A stretch of 7,557 nt of DNA from Actinomycetota bacterium (GCA_003242605.1 QGUZ01000247.1:1-7557); one strand, 5' to 3'. Counted from the stretch's first letter, positions 1 through 6,184 are shown. The notes: generated by a model not told the origin, from the letters alone. Numbers and translations: made by a program.

Positions 1-313
1 CCTCCTGCAGGCCCTCCAGGTGGACGACGACGTCCTCCTCCGAGCACCGCGCGTCCCCGGAGCGCCGCTCGCCCTGCGGCGCCGGCGACGGGCCGGCGGA
101 CGGCGCGCCCGCCGCGGGCGAGGCGGCGCGGGCGGCCGGCCCGGCCGCGGCGCCCCCCGGCCCGGCGTCCGCGGCGTCGTCCGACATCCTGGTGCAGGCC
201 CACCCCACCGCCGCGACCACGATGAGGAGCGCGGTGAGCACCGACACCCGGCGCCGCCAGTAGACGTCCGGGTCCGGCAGATCGGCGTCACCACGATACG
301 TGTCCGGATCCAT
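1..313 (-). CDS. Single-pass membrane protein, N-terminal part, function unknown
   Basis: This minus-strand reading frame stays open from an ATG at 313-311 to the window edge, giving 104 residues. The order is: an acidic N-terminus rich in Asp and Pro (1-18), a WRRR patch (19-22), one hydrophobic segment (about 23-40, VSVLTALLIVVAAVGWAC), an Ala/Pro/Gly/Ser linker (about 45-82), and the beginning of a less biased region with Cys90 followed by an acidic and then hydrophobic stretch. The Arg patch before the membrane segment predicts a cytoplasmic N-terminus and an extracytoplasmic C-terminal domain that lies outside the window. Cys40 does not sit in a proper lipobox (Gly-Trp-Ala-Cys), so lipoprotein processing is unlikely. 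It is divergent from mutY with about 67 bases between the starts. No Shine-Dalgarno sequence precedes the ATG, so the mRNA may be leaderless. I do not recognise the family. Confidence 0.75.
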   Translation of the reverse strand, partial: MDPDTYRGDADLPDPDVYWRRRVSVLTALLIVVAAVGWACTRMSDDAADAGPGGAAAGPAARAASPAAGAPSAGPSPAPQGERRSGDARCSEEDVVVHLEGLQE

Positions 314-380
314 ACGCGCAGTATGGAGACCCGTGACGGCCCGCCGAGGCCCGACGCGCCACTCCTTTAAGCTCCCTGGA

Positions 381-1247
381 GTGTCTCTGTCACTGCGCGA
401 ACCCATTTTGAACTGGTACGCCGAGAAGGCTCGCGACCTGCCCTGGCGCCGCCCCGACGCCACCCCGTGGGGCATCCTGGTCAGCGAGATCATGCTCCAG
501 CAGACGCCGGTCAGCCGCGTGCTGCCCGCCTGGGAGGCGTGGCTGCGGCGCTGGCCGACGCCCGCGGCGCTCGCCGCCGAGCCGCCCGGGGAGGCGGTGC
601 GGCAGTGGGGGCGGCTCGGCTATCCGCGCCGCGCGCTCAACCTGCACGCCTGCGCGCGGCGGATCGTGGCGGAGCACGGCGGCCGGGTGCCGTCGCGGTA
701 CGAGGAGCTGCGCGCCCTGCCTGGGGTCGGCGACTACACCGCCGCGGCGGTGGCGAGCTTCGCGTTCGGCGGGCGGCACGTGGTGCTCGACACGAACGTG
801 CGGCGGGTGCTCGCGCGGGCCGTGCAGGGGGTGCGCTACCCGGCCCGGGCCACCACGGCGGCCGAGCGCCGGATCGCCGAGTCGCTGCTCCCGGCGGTGG
901 ACGCGCCGCGGTGGGCGGTGGCGGTGATGGAGCTGGGCGCGCTGGTGTGCACCGCGCGGTCGCCGCGCTGCGGCGAGTGCCCGATCGCGGACCGCTGCGC
1001 CTGGCGGCTCGCCGGGTGCCCCGACCACGACGGGCCGCCACGCCGGGGCCAGGCCTACGCGGGCACCGACCGGCAGTGCCGGGGGCGGCTGCTCGCGGTG
1101 CTGCGCCAGGCCCACGGGCCGGTGCCGAAGGCCGCGCTCGACGCGGTGTGGGACGACGCGGTGCAGCGGGAACGCGCGCTCGACGGGCTGGTCGCGGACG
1201 GGCTCGCCGAGGTGCTCGACGACGGCACCTACCGGCTGCCCGGCTGA
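381..1247 (+). CDS. mutY: A/G-specific adenine DNA glycosylase MutY
   Basis: MutY removes adenine mispaired with 8-oxoguanine in base excision repair. With the GTG start at 381 the protein has 288 residues. Visible motifs are the SEIMLQQT block with catalytic Glu36, the helix-hairpin-helix LPGVGDYTAAAVASFAFG (113-130), catalytic Asp137 in LDTNVRRV, and a [4Fe-4S] ligand set C190-x6-C197-x2-C200-x5-C206. After the cluster comes a short tail typical of actinobacterial MutY rather than the full NUDIX-like 8-oxoG domain of E. coli MutY (about 350 residues). An upstream GTG at 300 is in frame but would overlap the divergent gene's start, and the extra residues look non-conserved; GTG 333 has a GGAG four bases upstream. 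At 381 no Shine-Dalgarno sequence exists, but TAAGCT at 368-373 could be a -10 box for a leaderless mRNA. The function is firm; the start is uncertain. Confidence 0.93.
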   Translation: MSLSLREPILNWYAEKARDLPWRRPDATPWGILVSEIMLQQTPVSRVLPAWEAWLRRWPTPAALAAEPPGEAVRQWGRLGYPRRALNLHACARRIVAEHGGRVPSRYEELRALPGVGDYTAAAVASFAFGGRHVVLDTNVRRVLARAVQGVRYPARATTAAERRIAESLLPAVDAPRWAVAVMELGALVCTARSPRCGECPIADRCAWRLAGCPDHDGPPRRGQAYAGTDRQCRGRLLAVLRQAHGPVPKAALDAVWDDAVQRERALDGLVADGLAEVLDDGTYRLPG

Positions 1248-1267
1248 CGCCGGTACGGCCGGCCGCC

Positions 1268-1299
1268 CGGGTCAGGCGGGCGACGGGTCAGGCGGCGAG
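1268..1299. repeat. Tandem 16-bp duplication at the convergent gene ends
   Basis: CGGGTCAGGCGG occurs at 1268-1279 and again at 1284-1295, 16 bases apart, so the 3' end of the eboE-like gene and its stop codon appear duplicated just downstream. The 40-base gap between the convergent stops holds no convincing terminator, only a weak four-pair GCCG/CGGC hairpin. Confidence 0.6.
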
Positions 1300-2244
1300 C
1301 TTGAAGCCCATCGCGGTGAGGTTGCGGCGGGTCCAGTCGAGCTCGTCGGCGAGGCGGGCGACGAGCGCGGCCGGGCCCTTCGCCTTGGTGATGCCGGACA
1401 GGTCGTGGGACTCGACCTCGATGTGGGCGCTGCCGGTCACCGACCCGGACAGCAGCGCGCTCACCGTGTCCTGCAGCACCGGCCGGGTGCTCGGCAGCTC
1501 GCCGCCGGCGCCGCGGGCGAGCTCGTGGTCGTGCACGTGGCTGAGCCGTACCACGGGCGCCCCGGCGCGGGCGAGGCCGCGCAGCGCCTCCCCGGTCTGC
1601 TCCGCGCCGTGGGCAAGGTGGCAGGCGTCGAGGCACACGCCCAGGTGCTCGGGGTCGATGTCGCCGACGCGCTCCAGCGCCTGCTGGGTGGTCTCGATGA
1701 CGCAGCCGGGCCACGGCTCGAAGCCGACCCGAATCATCTTGCCGGTGACGCTGTACAGGCCGCGCAGCTCGCGGGCGAGGCGCTCCAGCCGCCGGTTGGC
1801 GATCGCCTGCAGGTCGGCGGGCCAGTCGCGGCGCCAGCCGATCGGGATCGTGGAGATCGAGCCGTACTGGACGTCGTCCGGGAGCAGGAAGGCGAGGATG
1901 CGGGCGAGCGCCATCGTGTACCGGTAGCGCTCGGGCTTGGCCCAGTCGGGGCCGGGCGTCTCCCGGTTGCGCCCGCCGGTGCCGTTGAGGCCGACCACCT
2001 CCAGGCCGCGCTCCTCCAGCGAGCGGCGCAGCCGCACCAGCTCGATGCGGTCGGCCATCAGGTAGTCGGCGACCGCGGGGGCGATCCACAGGTGGACGCC
2101 GAGCCGGTCCACGCCGAGCCGGCGGCGCACCGGTACGGCGTACCGGGTGAGGTGGGCGATCAGATTCTCCAGGTCCTCGGCGGGGTGCACACCCGCGTTG
2201 TAGGCCAGGTGAACGAGCGTGCCCTCGTCATGACGCAGGCGCAT
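1288..2244 (-). CDS. EboE-like TIM-barrel (xylose isomerase-like) protein
   Basis: A 318-residue protein starting at ATG 2244-2242, preceded by GGAGG (2251-2255) at six bases. It has the look of the sugar phosphate isomerase/epimerase fold, and its segment order resembles the metabolite-traffic protein EboE: LVHLAYNAGVHPAED near the N-terminus, GLEVVGLNG (80-88), LPDDVQYGSISTIPIGW (121-137), IRVGFEPWPGCVIETT (171-186), LGVCLDACHL (201-210) and ELPSTRPVL (249-257). Candidate metal ligands are Glu176, Asp206, His209 and Glu278 (IEVES). From memory, EboE proteins are longer and carry a further 60 or so residues between the VVRLSHV strand (231-237) and TRPVL, so this one looks shortened. In cyanobacteria and Pseudomonas the ebo cluster is linked to moving precursors across the cytoplasmic membrane. 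No other ebo gene is visible here, so the substrate and role are unknown. The fold is likely; the EboE assignment is moderate. Confidence 0.72.
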   Translation of the reverse strand: MRLRHDEGTLVHLAYNAGVHPAEDLENLIAHLTRYAVPVRRRLGVDRLGVHLWIAPAVADYLMADRIELVRLRRSLEERGLEVVGLNGTGGRNRETPGPDWAKPERYRYTMALARILAFLLPDDVQYGSISTIPIGWRRDWPADLQAIANRRLERLARELRGLYSVTGKMIRVGFEPWPGCVIETTQQALERVGDIDPEHLGVCLDACHLAHGAEQTGEALRGLARAGAPVVRLSHVHDHELARGAGGELPSTRPVLQDTVSALLSGSVTGSAHIEVESHDLSGITKAKGPAALVARLADELDWTRRNLTAMGFKLAA

Positions 2245-2427
2245 CCGGTGCCTCCAGTTCTCCCGTGGACCCGACCGTGTCCCTCATGCGCCCTCGCACT
2301 GCCCGCAGAGGACACCGGTCTTCCCTCGCGCCGGGTTCTCCCGGAACGCTCCGCACGATGGTGCCGCGCGCCGCCCCCTCAGCGCGTCCTCCGTGCGGCC
2401 GATCTGAGGTACATCCGAGTATTTACT

Positions 2428-2446
2428 CTACAGGCTGTAGTACTAC
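2428..2446. promoter_or_regulatory. Overlapping palindromes, candidate operator
   Basis: CTACAG-G-CTGTAG (2428-2440) is a perfect 13-base inverted repeat, and GTAGTACTAC (2437-2446) is a perfect 10-base palindrome that shares its GTAG. The block has the form CTAC-N5-GTAG-TA-CTAC. It lies in a patch of about 47% GC inside very GC-rich DNA and covers the -10 and expected start of the candidate promoter for the eboE-like gene, as repressor sites often do. The regulator is unknown. Confidence 0.45.
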
Positions 2447-2468
2447 CACTCGTCGCGCAACTTCTCAA
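2440..2468 (-). promoter_or_regulatory. Candidate promoter of the eboE-like gene
   Basis: On the minus strand TTGAGA (2468-2463) is followed by a 17-base spacer and TAGTAC (2445-2440), a fair vegetative -35/-10 pair with a weak -10. Transcription would start near 2433, leaving a leader of about 190 bases before the ATG at 2244. I see no second gene in that leader. Confidence 0.4.
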
Positions 2469-2484
2469 TCGCACGAGCCACAGG

Positions 2485-2494
2485 ACACCGGTGT
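2485..2494. promoter_or_regulatory. Palindrome ACACCGGTGT upstream of the candidate promoter
   Basis: A perfect 10-base palindrome about 55 bases upstream of the predicted start of the eboE-like transcript. The 11-mer AGGACACCGGT that contains most of it recurs at 2309-2319, inside the predicted leader. This could be a pair of regulator sites or chance in GC-rich DNA. Confidence 0.3.
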
Positions 2495-2509
2495 GAGACG
2501 CGCTCGTTA

Positions 2510-2760
2510 TCTCCGGGCCCCGGCATCCGGCCGCGGCGCCACGGGCCCGCGGCGGACCGCAGGGCCGGGCGGAGCCGCCGCGTCCGGCCCGGAGCGCCGC
2601 ACGCGGGCGGGCCCCAACGCCGGGTGACGCCATCGGACCGGGCCACGGCACCGGACCACGCCGCCGGGCCTCGACGACGGGCCTCGCCACCGGCCCACGG
2701 CGCCGGGCCACGGCGCCGCCCCACGGACCGGACCACGCCGCCGGACCGTACCGTCGGCCA
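2510..2760. repeat. GC-rich low-complexity intergenic stretch with short direct repeats
   Basis: This fills most of the 576-base gap between the eboE-like gene and clpC. The 18-mer ACCGGACCACGCCGCCGG occurs at 2650-2667 and 2727-2744, and CACGGCGCCG occurs at 2696-2705 and 2709-2718, among many variants built from CGCCGG, CCACGG and GGACC. Open frames cross it on both strands, but they translate to Arg/Gly/Pro/Ala strings without any domain, so I call no gene. The remainder of the gap (2245-2427) is plain intergenic DNA. Confidence 0.6.
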
Positions 2761-2767
2761 CAACGCA

Positions 2768-2803
2768 AGAACCCCGCGTGAGACGGGTCTCACACGGGGT
2801 TCT
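2768..2803 (-). terminator. clpC terminator hairpin
   Basis: Arms 2768-2784 and 2787-2803 form a 17-position inverted repeat with one imperfect pair, which reads as G-U on the minus strand and C-A on the plus strand. That supports minus-strand transcription. It starts 17 bases after the clpC stop codon. There is no U-tract, as is common for actinobacterial terminators. Confidence 0.8.
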
Positions 2804-2820
2804 CGGTCAAGCGCGGCGGG

Positions 2821-5325
2821 TCAGTGCCTCATCGATCCCGCGATCGCGGCCGCGGAATCGGGCACGGACTGAGCACGAGGCACGCCGACGAAGGTGAACT
2901 TGGCGTTCTCGCCCTCGCCCTCGACGTCGACCTTCACGAGCTGGCCGGCGCGGAGCTCGCCGTAGAGGATCTTCTCGGAGAGCGTGTCCTCGATCTCCCG
3001 CTGGATCGTACGGCGCAGCGGCCGGGCGCCCATGACCGGGTCGTAGCCGCGGTCGGCGAGCAGCTTCTTGGCCGCCTCGGAGAGCTCGAGGCCCATGTCG
3101 CGGTCCTTGAGCCGCTCGTCCACCTGGGCGAGCATCAGGTCGACGATCTGGATGATCTCCTTCGGCGAGAGCTGGTGGAAGACGATGATGTCGTCGACAC
3201 GGTTGAGGAACTCCGGCCGGAAGTGCTGCTTGAGCTCTTCCTGGACCTTCGCCTTCATCCGGTCGTAGTTGCTCTCGGTGTCGTTGGACTTCGAGAACCC
3301 GACCCCGATGCCCTTGGAGATGTCCCGGGTACCGAGGTTGGTCGTCATGATGATGATCGTGTTCTTGAAGTCCACGACGCGGCCCTGCGCGTCCGTGAGC
3401 CGACCGTCCTCCAGGATCTGCAGCAGCGAGTTGAAGATGTCCGGGTGGGCCTTCTCGATCTCGTCGAAGAGGACCACGGAGAACGGCTTGCGCCGCACCT
3501 TCTCGGTCAGCTGACCGCCCTCCTCGTACCCGACGTAGCCGGGCGGAGAGCCGAACAGCCGCGAGACGGTGTGCTTCTCCATGAACTCGGACATGTCAAG
3601 CTGGATCAAGGCGTCCTCGTCGCCGAAGAGGAACTCCGCGAGCGCCTTGGACAGCTCGGTCTTACCGACACCGGACGGGCCGGCGAAGATGAACGAGCCA
3701 CCCGGGCGGCGCGGGTCCTTCAGACCGGCGCGGGTCCGCCGGATCGAGCGGGCGAGCGCCTTGATGGCGTCGTCCTGCCCGATGATCCGCTTGTGCAGCT
3801 CCTCCTCCATGCGGAGCAGCCGCTGCGACTCCTCCTCGGTCAGCTTGAACACCGGGATGCCGGTGGCGCTCGCGAGGACCTCGGCGATGAGCTCCTCGGT
3901 CACCTCGGCGACGACGTCCATGTCGCCGGCCTTCCACTCCTTCTCCCGGCGCTCACGCTTGAGCATGAGCTGCTTCTCCTGGTCCCGGAGCGCGGCGGCC
4001 TTCTCGAAGTCCTGCGCGTCGATCGCGGACTCCTTCTCGCGCCGCACCTGGGCGATCTTCTCGTCGTACTCGCGCAGGTCCGGCGGCGCGGTCATGCGGC
4101 GGATGCGCATCCGCGAGCCGGCCTCGTCGATGAGGTCGATCGCCTTGTCCGGGAGGTACCGGTCGCTGATGTACCGGTCGGCGAGCTGGGCGGCGGCCAC
4201 CAGGGCGCCGTCGGTGATCGACACCCGGTGGTGCGCCTCGTAGCGGTCGCGCAGGCCCTTGAGGATCTCGATGGTGTGGCTCAGCGAGGGCTCGGCCACC
4301 TGGATCGGCTGGAAGCGCCGCTCGAGCGCGGCGTCCTTCTCAAGGTGCTTGCGGTACTCGTCGAGGGTGGTGGCGCCGATGGTCTGCAGCTCACCGCGGG
4401 CCAGCATCGGCTTGAGGATGCTGGCGGCGTCGATCGCGCCCTCCGCGGCGCCCGCGCCGACGAGCGTGTGCAGCTCGTCGATGAACAGGATGATGTCGCC
4501 GCGGGTGCGGATCTCCTTGAGCACCTTCTTCAGGCGCTCCTCGAAGTCACCGCGGTACCGGGAACCGGCCACCAGCGCGCCCAGGTCAAGCGTGTAGAGC
4601 TGCTTGTCCTTGAGCGTCTCCGGCACCTCGCCCTTGACGATCTTCTGCGCCAGGCCCTCGACGACCGCGGTCTTGCCGACACCGGGCTCGCCCACCAGCA
4701 CCGGGTTGTTCTTGGTCCTGCGGGACAGGACCTGCATGACCCGCTCGATCTCCTTGTCCCGGCCGATGACGGGGTCGAGCTTGCCCTCCCGAGCGGCCTG
4801 GGTCAGGTTGCGACCGAACTGGTCGAGCACGAGTGAGGTGGACGGCGTGGTCTCCTGCGGCCCACCGGCCGCCGCGGGCTCCTTGCCCTGGTAGCCGTGG
4901 AGCAGCTGGATGACCTGCTGCCGCACCCGGTTCAAGTCGGCACCCAGCTTCACCAGAACCTGGGCGGCCACACCCTCACCCTCGCGGATGAGGCCCAGCA
5001 GGATGTGTTCGGTGCCGATGTAGTTGTGGCCAAGTTGCAGGGCCTCTCGGAGCGACAGCTCAAGGACCTTCTTCGCCCGCGGGGTGAACGGGATGTGCCC
5101 CGAGGGCGCGGACTGCCCCTGGCCGATGATCTCCTCGACCTGCTGGCGCACACCTTCAAGACTGATGCCCAGGCTCTCCAGAGCCTTGGCGGCAACGCCC
5201 TCACCTTCGTGGATCAAGCCAAGAAGGATGTGCTCAGTACCGATGTAGTTGTGGTTGAGCATCCGGGCCTCTTCCTGGGCCAGGACGACAACCCGCCGCG
5301 CGCGGTCGGTGAACCTTTCGAACAT
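2821..5325 (-). CDS. clpC: ATP-dependent Clp unfoldase ClpC
   Basis: An 834-residue Hsp100/ClpC AAA+ protein that unfolds substrates and feeds them to ClpP in the cytoplasm. Two Clp_N repeats are visible (about 3-70 and 78-145), each with HNYIGTEHILLGLI. The first ATPase domain has Walker A GEPGVGKT (212-219) and Walker B IILFIDE (278-284). A UVR-type middle segment follows (about 420-465, IDAQDFEKAAALRDQEKQ). The second ATPase domain has Walker A GPSGVGKT (549-556), pore loop GYVGY (596-600) and Walker B VVLFDE (617-622). The ClpP-docking loop is GVGF (674-677), corresponding to the LGF-type tripeptide. The frame is open further upstream, but the family start MFERFTDRARR lies at 5325, with GAGGAG seven bases before it. 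The gene is complete, and the C-terminal tail (about 815-834) is variable in the family. It follows lsr2 in the same direction but is separated by a terminator and has its own promoter signals. Confidence 0.98.
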   Translation of the reverse strand: MFERFTDRARRVVVLAQEEARMLNHNYIGTEHILLGLIHEGEGVAAKALESLGISLEGVRQQVEEIIGQGQSAPSGHIPFTPRAKKVLELSLREALQLGHNYIGTEHILLGLIREGEGVAAQVLVKLGADLNRVRQQVIQLLHGYQGKEPAAAGGPQETTPSTSLVLDQFGRNLTQAAREGKLDPVIGRDKEIERVMQVLSRRTKNNPVLVGEPGVGKTAVVEGLAQKIVKGEVPETLKDKQLYTLDLGALVAGSRYRGDFEERLKKVLKEIRTRGDIILFIDELHTLVGAGAAEGAIDAASILKPMLARGELQTIGATTLDEYRKHLEKDAALERRFQPIQVAEPSLSHTIEILKGLRDRYEAHHRVSITDGALVAAAQLADRYISDRYLPDKAIDLIDEAGSRMRIRRMTAPPDLREYDEKIAQVRREKESAIDAQDFEKAAALRDQEKQLMLKRERREKEWKAGDMDVVAEVTEELIAEVLASATGIPVFKLTEEESQRLLRMEEELHKRIIGQDDAIKALARSIRRTRAGLKDPRRPGGSFIFAGPSGVGKTELSKALAEFLFGDEDALIQLDMSEFMEKHTVSRLFGSPPGYVGYEEGGQLTEKVRRKPFSVVLFDEIEKAHPDIFNSLLQILEDGRLTDAQGRVVDFKNTIIIMTTNLGTRDISKGIGVGFSKSNDTESNYDRMKAKVQEELKQHFRPEFLNRVDDIIVFHQLSPKEIIQIVDLMLAQVDERLKDRDMGLELSEAAKKLLADRGYDPVMGARPLRRTIQREIEDTLSEKILYGELRAGQLVKVDVEGEGENAKFTFVGVPRAQSVPDSAAAIAGSMRH

Positions 5326-5332
5326 CTCGTCG

Positions 5333-5338
5333 CTCCTC
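5333..5338 (-). promoter_or_regulatory. clpC ribosome-binding site
   Basis: GAGGAG on the minus strand, seven bases before ATG 5325. It fixes the clpC start and rules out the 27-residue upstream extension that the open frame would permit. Confidence 0.85.
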
Positions 5339-5457
5339 ACAGAGCGGGTCAGGCGGGTCCAGGAGATCCGGGCCCGTCGCCCCGCATGGTAGCCCCGACC
5401 CGGCAACCGCTCCTAGGCAAGAGACGTTCCCCGAGAGCAGGGCGTTCACCCCCATCC

Positions 5458-5484
5458 AACTACTGTTCGGGGGTGAGGTGTTCC
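5458..5484 (-). promoter_or_regulatory. Candidate SigR/SigH-type promoter of clpC
   Basis: On the minus strand GGAAC (5484-5480), a 19-base spacer and GTT (5460-5458) match the GGAA(T/C)-N18/19-GTT pattern of disulphide/heat-stress ECF sigma factors (SigR of Streptomyces, SigH of mycobacteria). Transcription would begin near 5450, giving a leader of about 125 bases. Clp genes belong to SigR-type regulons in Streptomyces, so the placement is sensible. A short pattern like this can arise by chance. Confidence 0.5.
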
Positions 5485-5486
5485 CG

Positions 5487-5503
5487 CTACGCCGCAAGCG
5501 AAC
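5487..5503 (-). promoter_or_regulatory. Candidate ClgR-binding box upstream of clpC
   Basis: The minus strand reads GTTCGC-TTGCG-GCG (5503-5490), matching the GTTCGC-N5-GCG form described for ClgR, the activator of clp genes in Streptomyces and Corynebacterium. The box abuts the -35 of the candidate stress promoter, a normal position for an activator that contacts RNA polymerase. Confidence 0.55.
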
Positions 5504-5533
5504 GAGGTTTAACGAACCCGCAAAACAGGATCA

Positions 5534-5581
5534 TGCGGTTATCCCGGCCGTCGGGGGTCTGCAACGGCCGGGATAACCGCA
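5534..5581 (-). terminator. lsr2 terminator, perfect 18-bp stem
   Basis: Arms 5534-5551 and 5564-5581 are perfectly complementary over 18 pairs with a 12-base loop. The stem starts 15 bases after the lsr2 stop. On the minus strand it is followed by TGATCCTGTTTTGC, a weak T-tract. It should insulate clpC from lsr2 transcription. Confidence 0.88.
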
Positions 5582-5596
5582 CGGTCGCACCCGCCG

Positions 5597-5923
5597 TCAG
5601 TGGGCCTGCTCGTACCGCTCCACCACGGAGGCGGCAATGCGACCGCGTTCGCTGACCGGGAGGCCCTGCGCCTTGGCCCAGGAGCGGATCTCCGCGCTCT
5701 TCTCCCGGGACGTCGAGCGCGACGAGCGCCGGCGCCGCGAGGGGGTCGGGTCCGCCCGCCGGGCGTGGGTCACGAAAGGATTGAGCGCCTCCCGCAGCTT
5801 CTTGGCGTTTTCGTCGCTCAGGTCGATCTCGTAATAGTTTCCGTCAATGGCGAAGGACACGGTCTCATTGGCCGTGCCGCCATCGAGGTCGTCGATCAGA
5901 ATCTTCTGGATCTGCGTGGCCAC
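5597..5923 (-). CDS. lsr2: Nucleoid-associated silencer Lsr2
   Basis: A 108-residue Lsr2, the H-NS-like protein of actinobacteria that binds AT-rich DNA in the minor groove and silences foreign genes. The N-terminal dimerisation domain (about 1-52) carries ILIDDLDGG and the Tyr/Ile strand NYYEIDLS. A basic linker (about 55-72, with RRRR) leads to the C-terminal DNA-binding domain (about 73-108). This includes EIRSWAKAQGLPVSERGRI, with the AT-hook-like RGR at 93-95. The length matches the family. The start is GTG 5923-5921 with AAGGA nine bases upstream; the ATG seen a few bases earlier runs straight into TAG. The gene has its own AT-rich promoter region and a strong terminator. clpC lies downstream as in mycobacteria, but lysS does not lie upstream. 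Nothing suggests transfer. Confidence 0.97.
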   Translation of the reverse strand: MATQIQKILIDDLDGGTANETVSFAIDGNYYEIDLSDENAKKLREALNPFVTHARRADPTPSRRRRSSRSTSREKSAEIRSWAKAQGLPVSERGRIAASVVERYEQAH

Positions 5924-5949
5924 CTAGAACATTCCTTTCGCAGGGTCAT

Positions 5950-5971
5950 TGTTTGATTCGCTAGCCAAACA
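5950..5971. promoter_or_regulatory. Inverted repeat at the lsr2 promoter
   Basis: TGTTTG (5950-5955) and CAAACA (5966-5971) are a perfect 6-base inverted repeat with a 10-base spacer. It overlaps the predicted -10 and start site of lsr2. The surrounding 5931-6010 is about 44% GC, far below its neighbours, so the site may serve either a dedicated repressor or Lsr2 itself. The regulator is not known from this sequence. Confidence 0.4.
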
Positions 5972-5996
5972 TATACCCTGTTTTCATCGCGAGCAA
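5968..5996 (-). promoter_or_regulatory. Candidate lsr2 promoter
   Basis: On the minus strand TTGCTC (5996-5991), a 17-base spacer and TATGTT (5973-5968) form a good vegetative-type promoter, each box matching four of six consensus bases. The start would be near 5961, about 38 bases before the GTG. Confidence 0.6.
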
Positions 5997-6027
5997 TTCG
6001 CTCTCATCATGGATTCTAGGCCAGGAG

Positions 6028-6177
6028 TCATGACCCGGAGGCTTCCCGGGACTCGGCGGCGCGGTCGCGCTCGCGCGTCGCGGCCGGCCCCTCGGCGCGG
6101 ACCAACTTCACCACCGCATAGATGACGACGGCCGCCACGACTCCCGGGGGTATCAAAGCGGACAATACCTGAAACAT
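6028..6177 (-). CDS. Small single-pass membrane protein, 49 residues
   Basis: ATG 6177-6175 opens a 49-residue frame ending in TGA at 6030-6028. GGAGG (6185-6189) lies seven bases before the ATG, close to ideal. Residues 1-27 form one hydrophobic segment (starting MFQVLSALIPPGVVAAVVIY) with a Pro-Pro pair at 10-11. Residues 24-49 are a charged tail rich in Arg, Glu and Ala, likely cytoplasmic. It lies 104 bases upstream of lsr2 in the same direction and may be co-transcribed with it, although lsr2 has its own promoter signal. I recall small membrane proteins of similar layout (hydrophobic N-terminus with Pro-Pro, acidic/basic Ala-rich tail) in other actinomycetes, but cannot name a family or function. 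Codon choice with G/C third positions also suggests a real gene. Confidence 0.7.
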   Translation of the reverse strand: MFQVLSALIPPGVVAAVVIYAVVKLVRAEGPAATRERDRAAESREASGS

Positions 6178-6184
6178 AGGTCAT

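Noticed and set aside
194..205. Lipoprotein signal around Cys40 of the left-edge protein
   Set aside because: The residues before Cys are Gly-Trp-Ala; Trp at -2 and the missing Leu/Val at -3 do not fit a lipobox, and the cysteine sits at the end of a membrane segment.
467..1927. 486-codon plus-strand frame spanning mutY and the convergent gene
   Set aside because: It is out of frame with MutY, rich in Arg/Ala/Gly, and crosses two well-supported genes on opposite strands.
2379..2793. Minus-strand frames of 84-129 codons in the GC-rich repeat tract
   Set aside because: They encode only Arg/Gly/Pro/Ala/Trp strings, show no ribosome-binding site worth noting, overlap each other in different frames and run into the clpC terminator.
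2824..4836. 670-codon open frame on the plus strand
   Set aside because: It lies wholly antisense to clpC, whose domains are unmistakable. Its translation is rich in Leu, Val, Glu and Asp with no domain, as expected of a complementary shadow in high-GC DNA.
5401..5460. HspR (HAIR) site for clpC
   Set aside because: No CTTGAGT-N7-ACTCAAG inverted repeat or close variant is present in the clpC upstream region.
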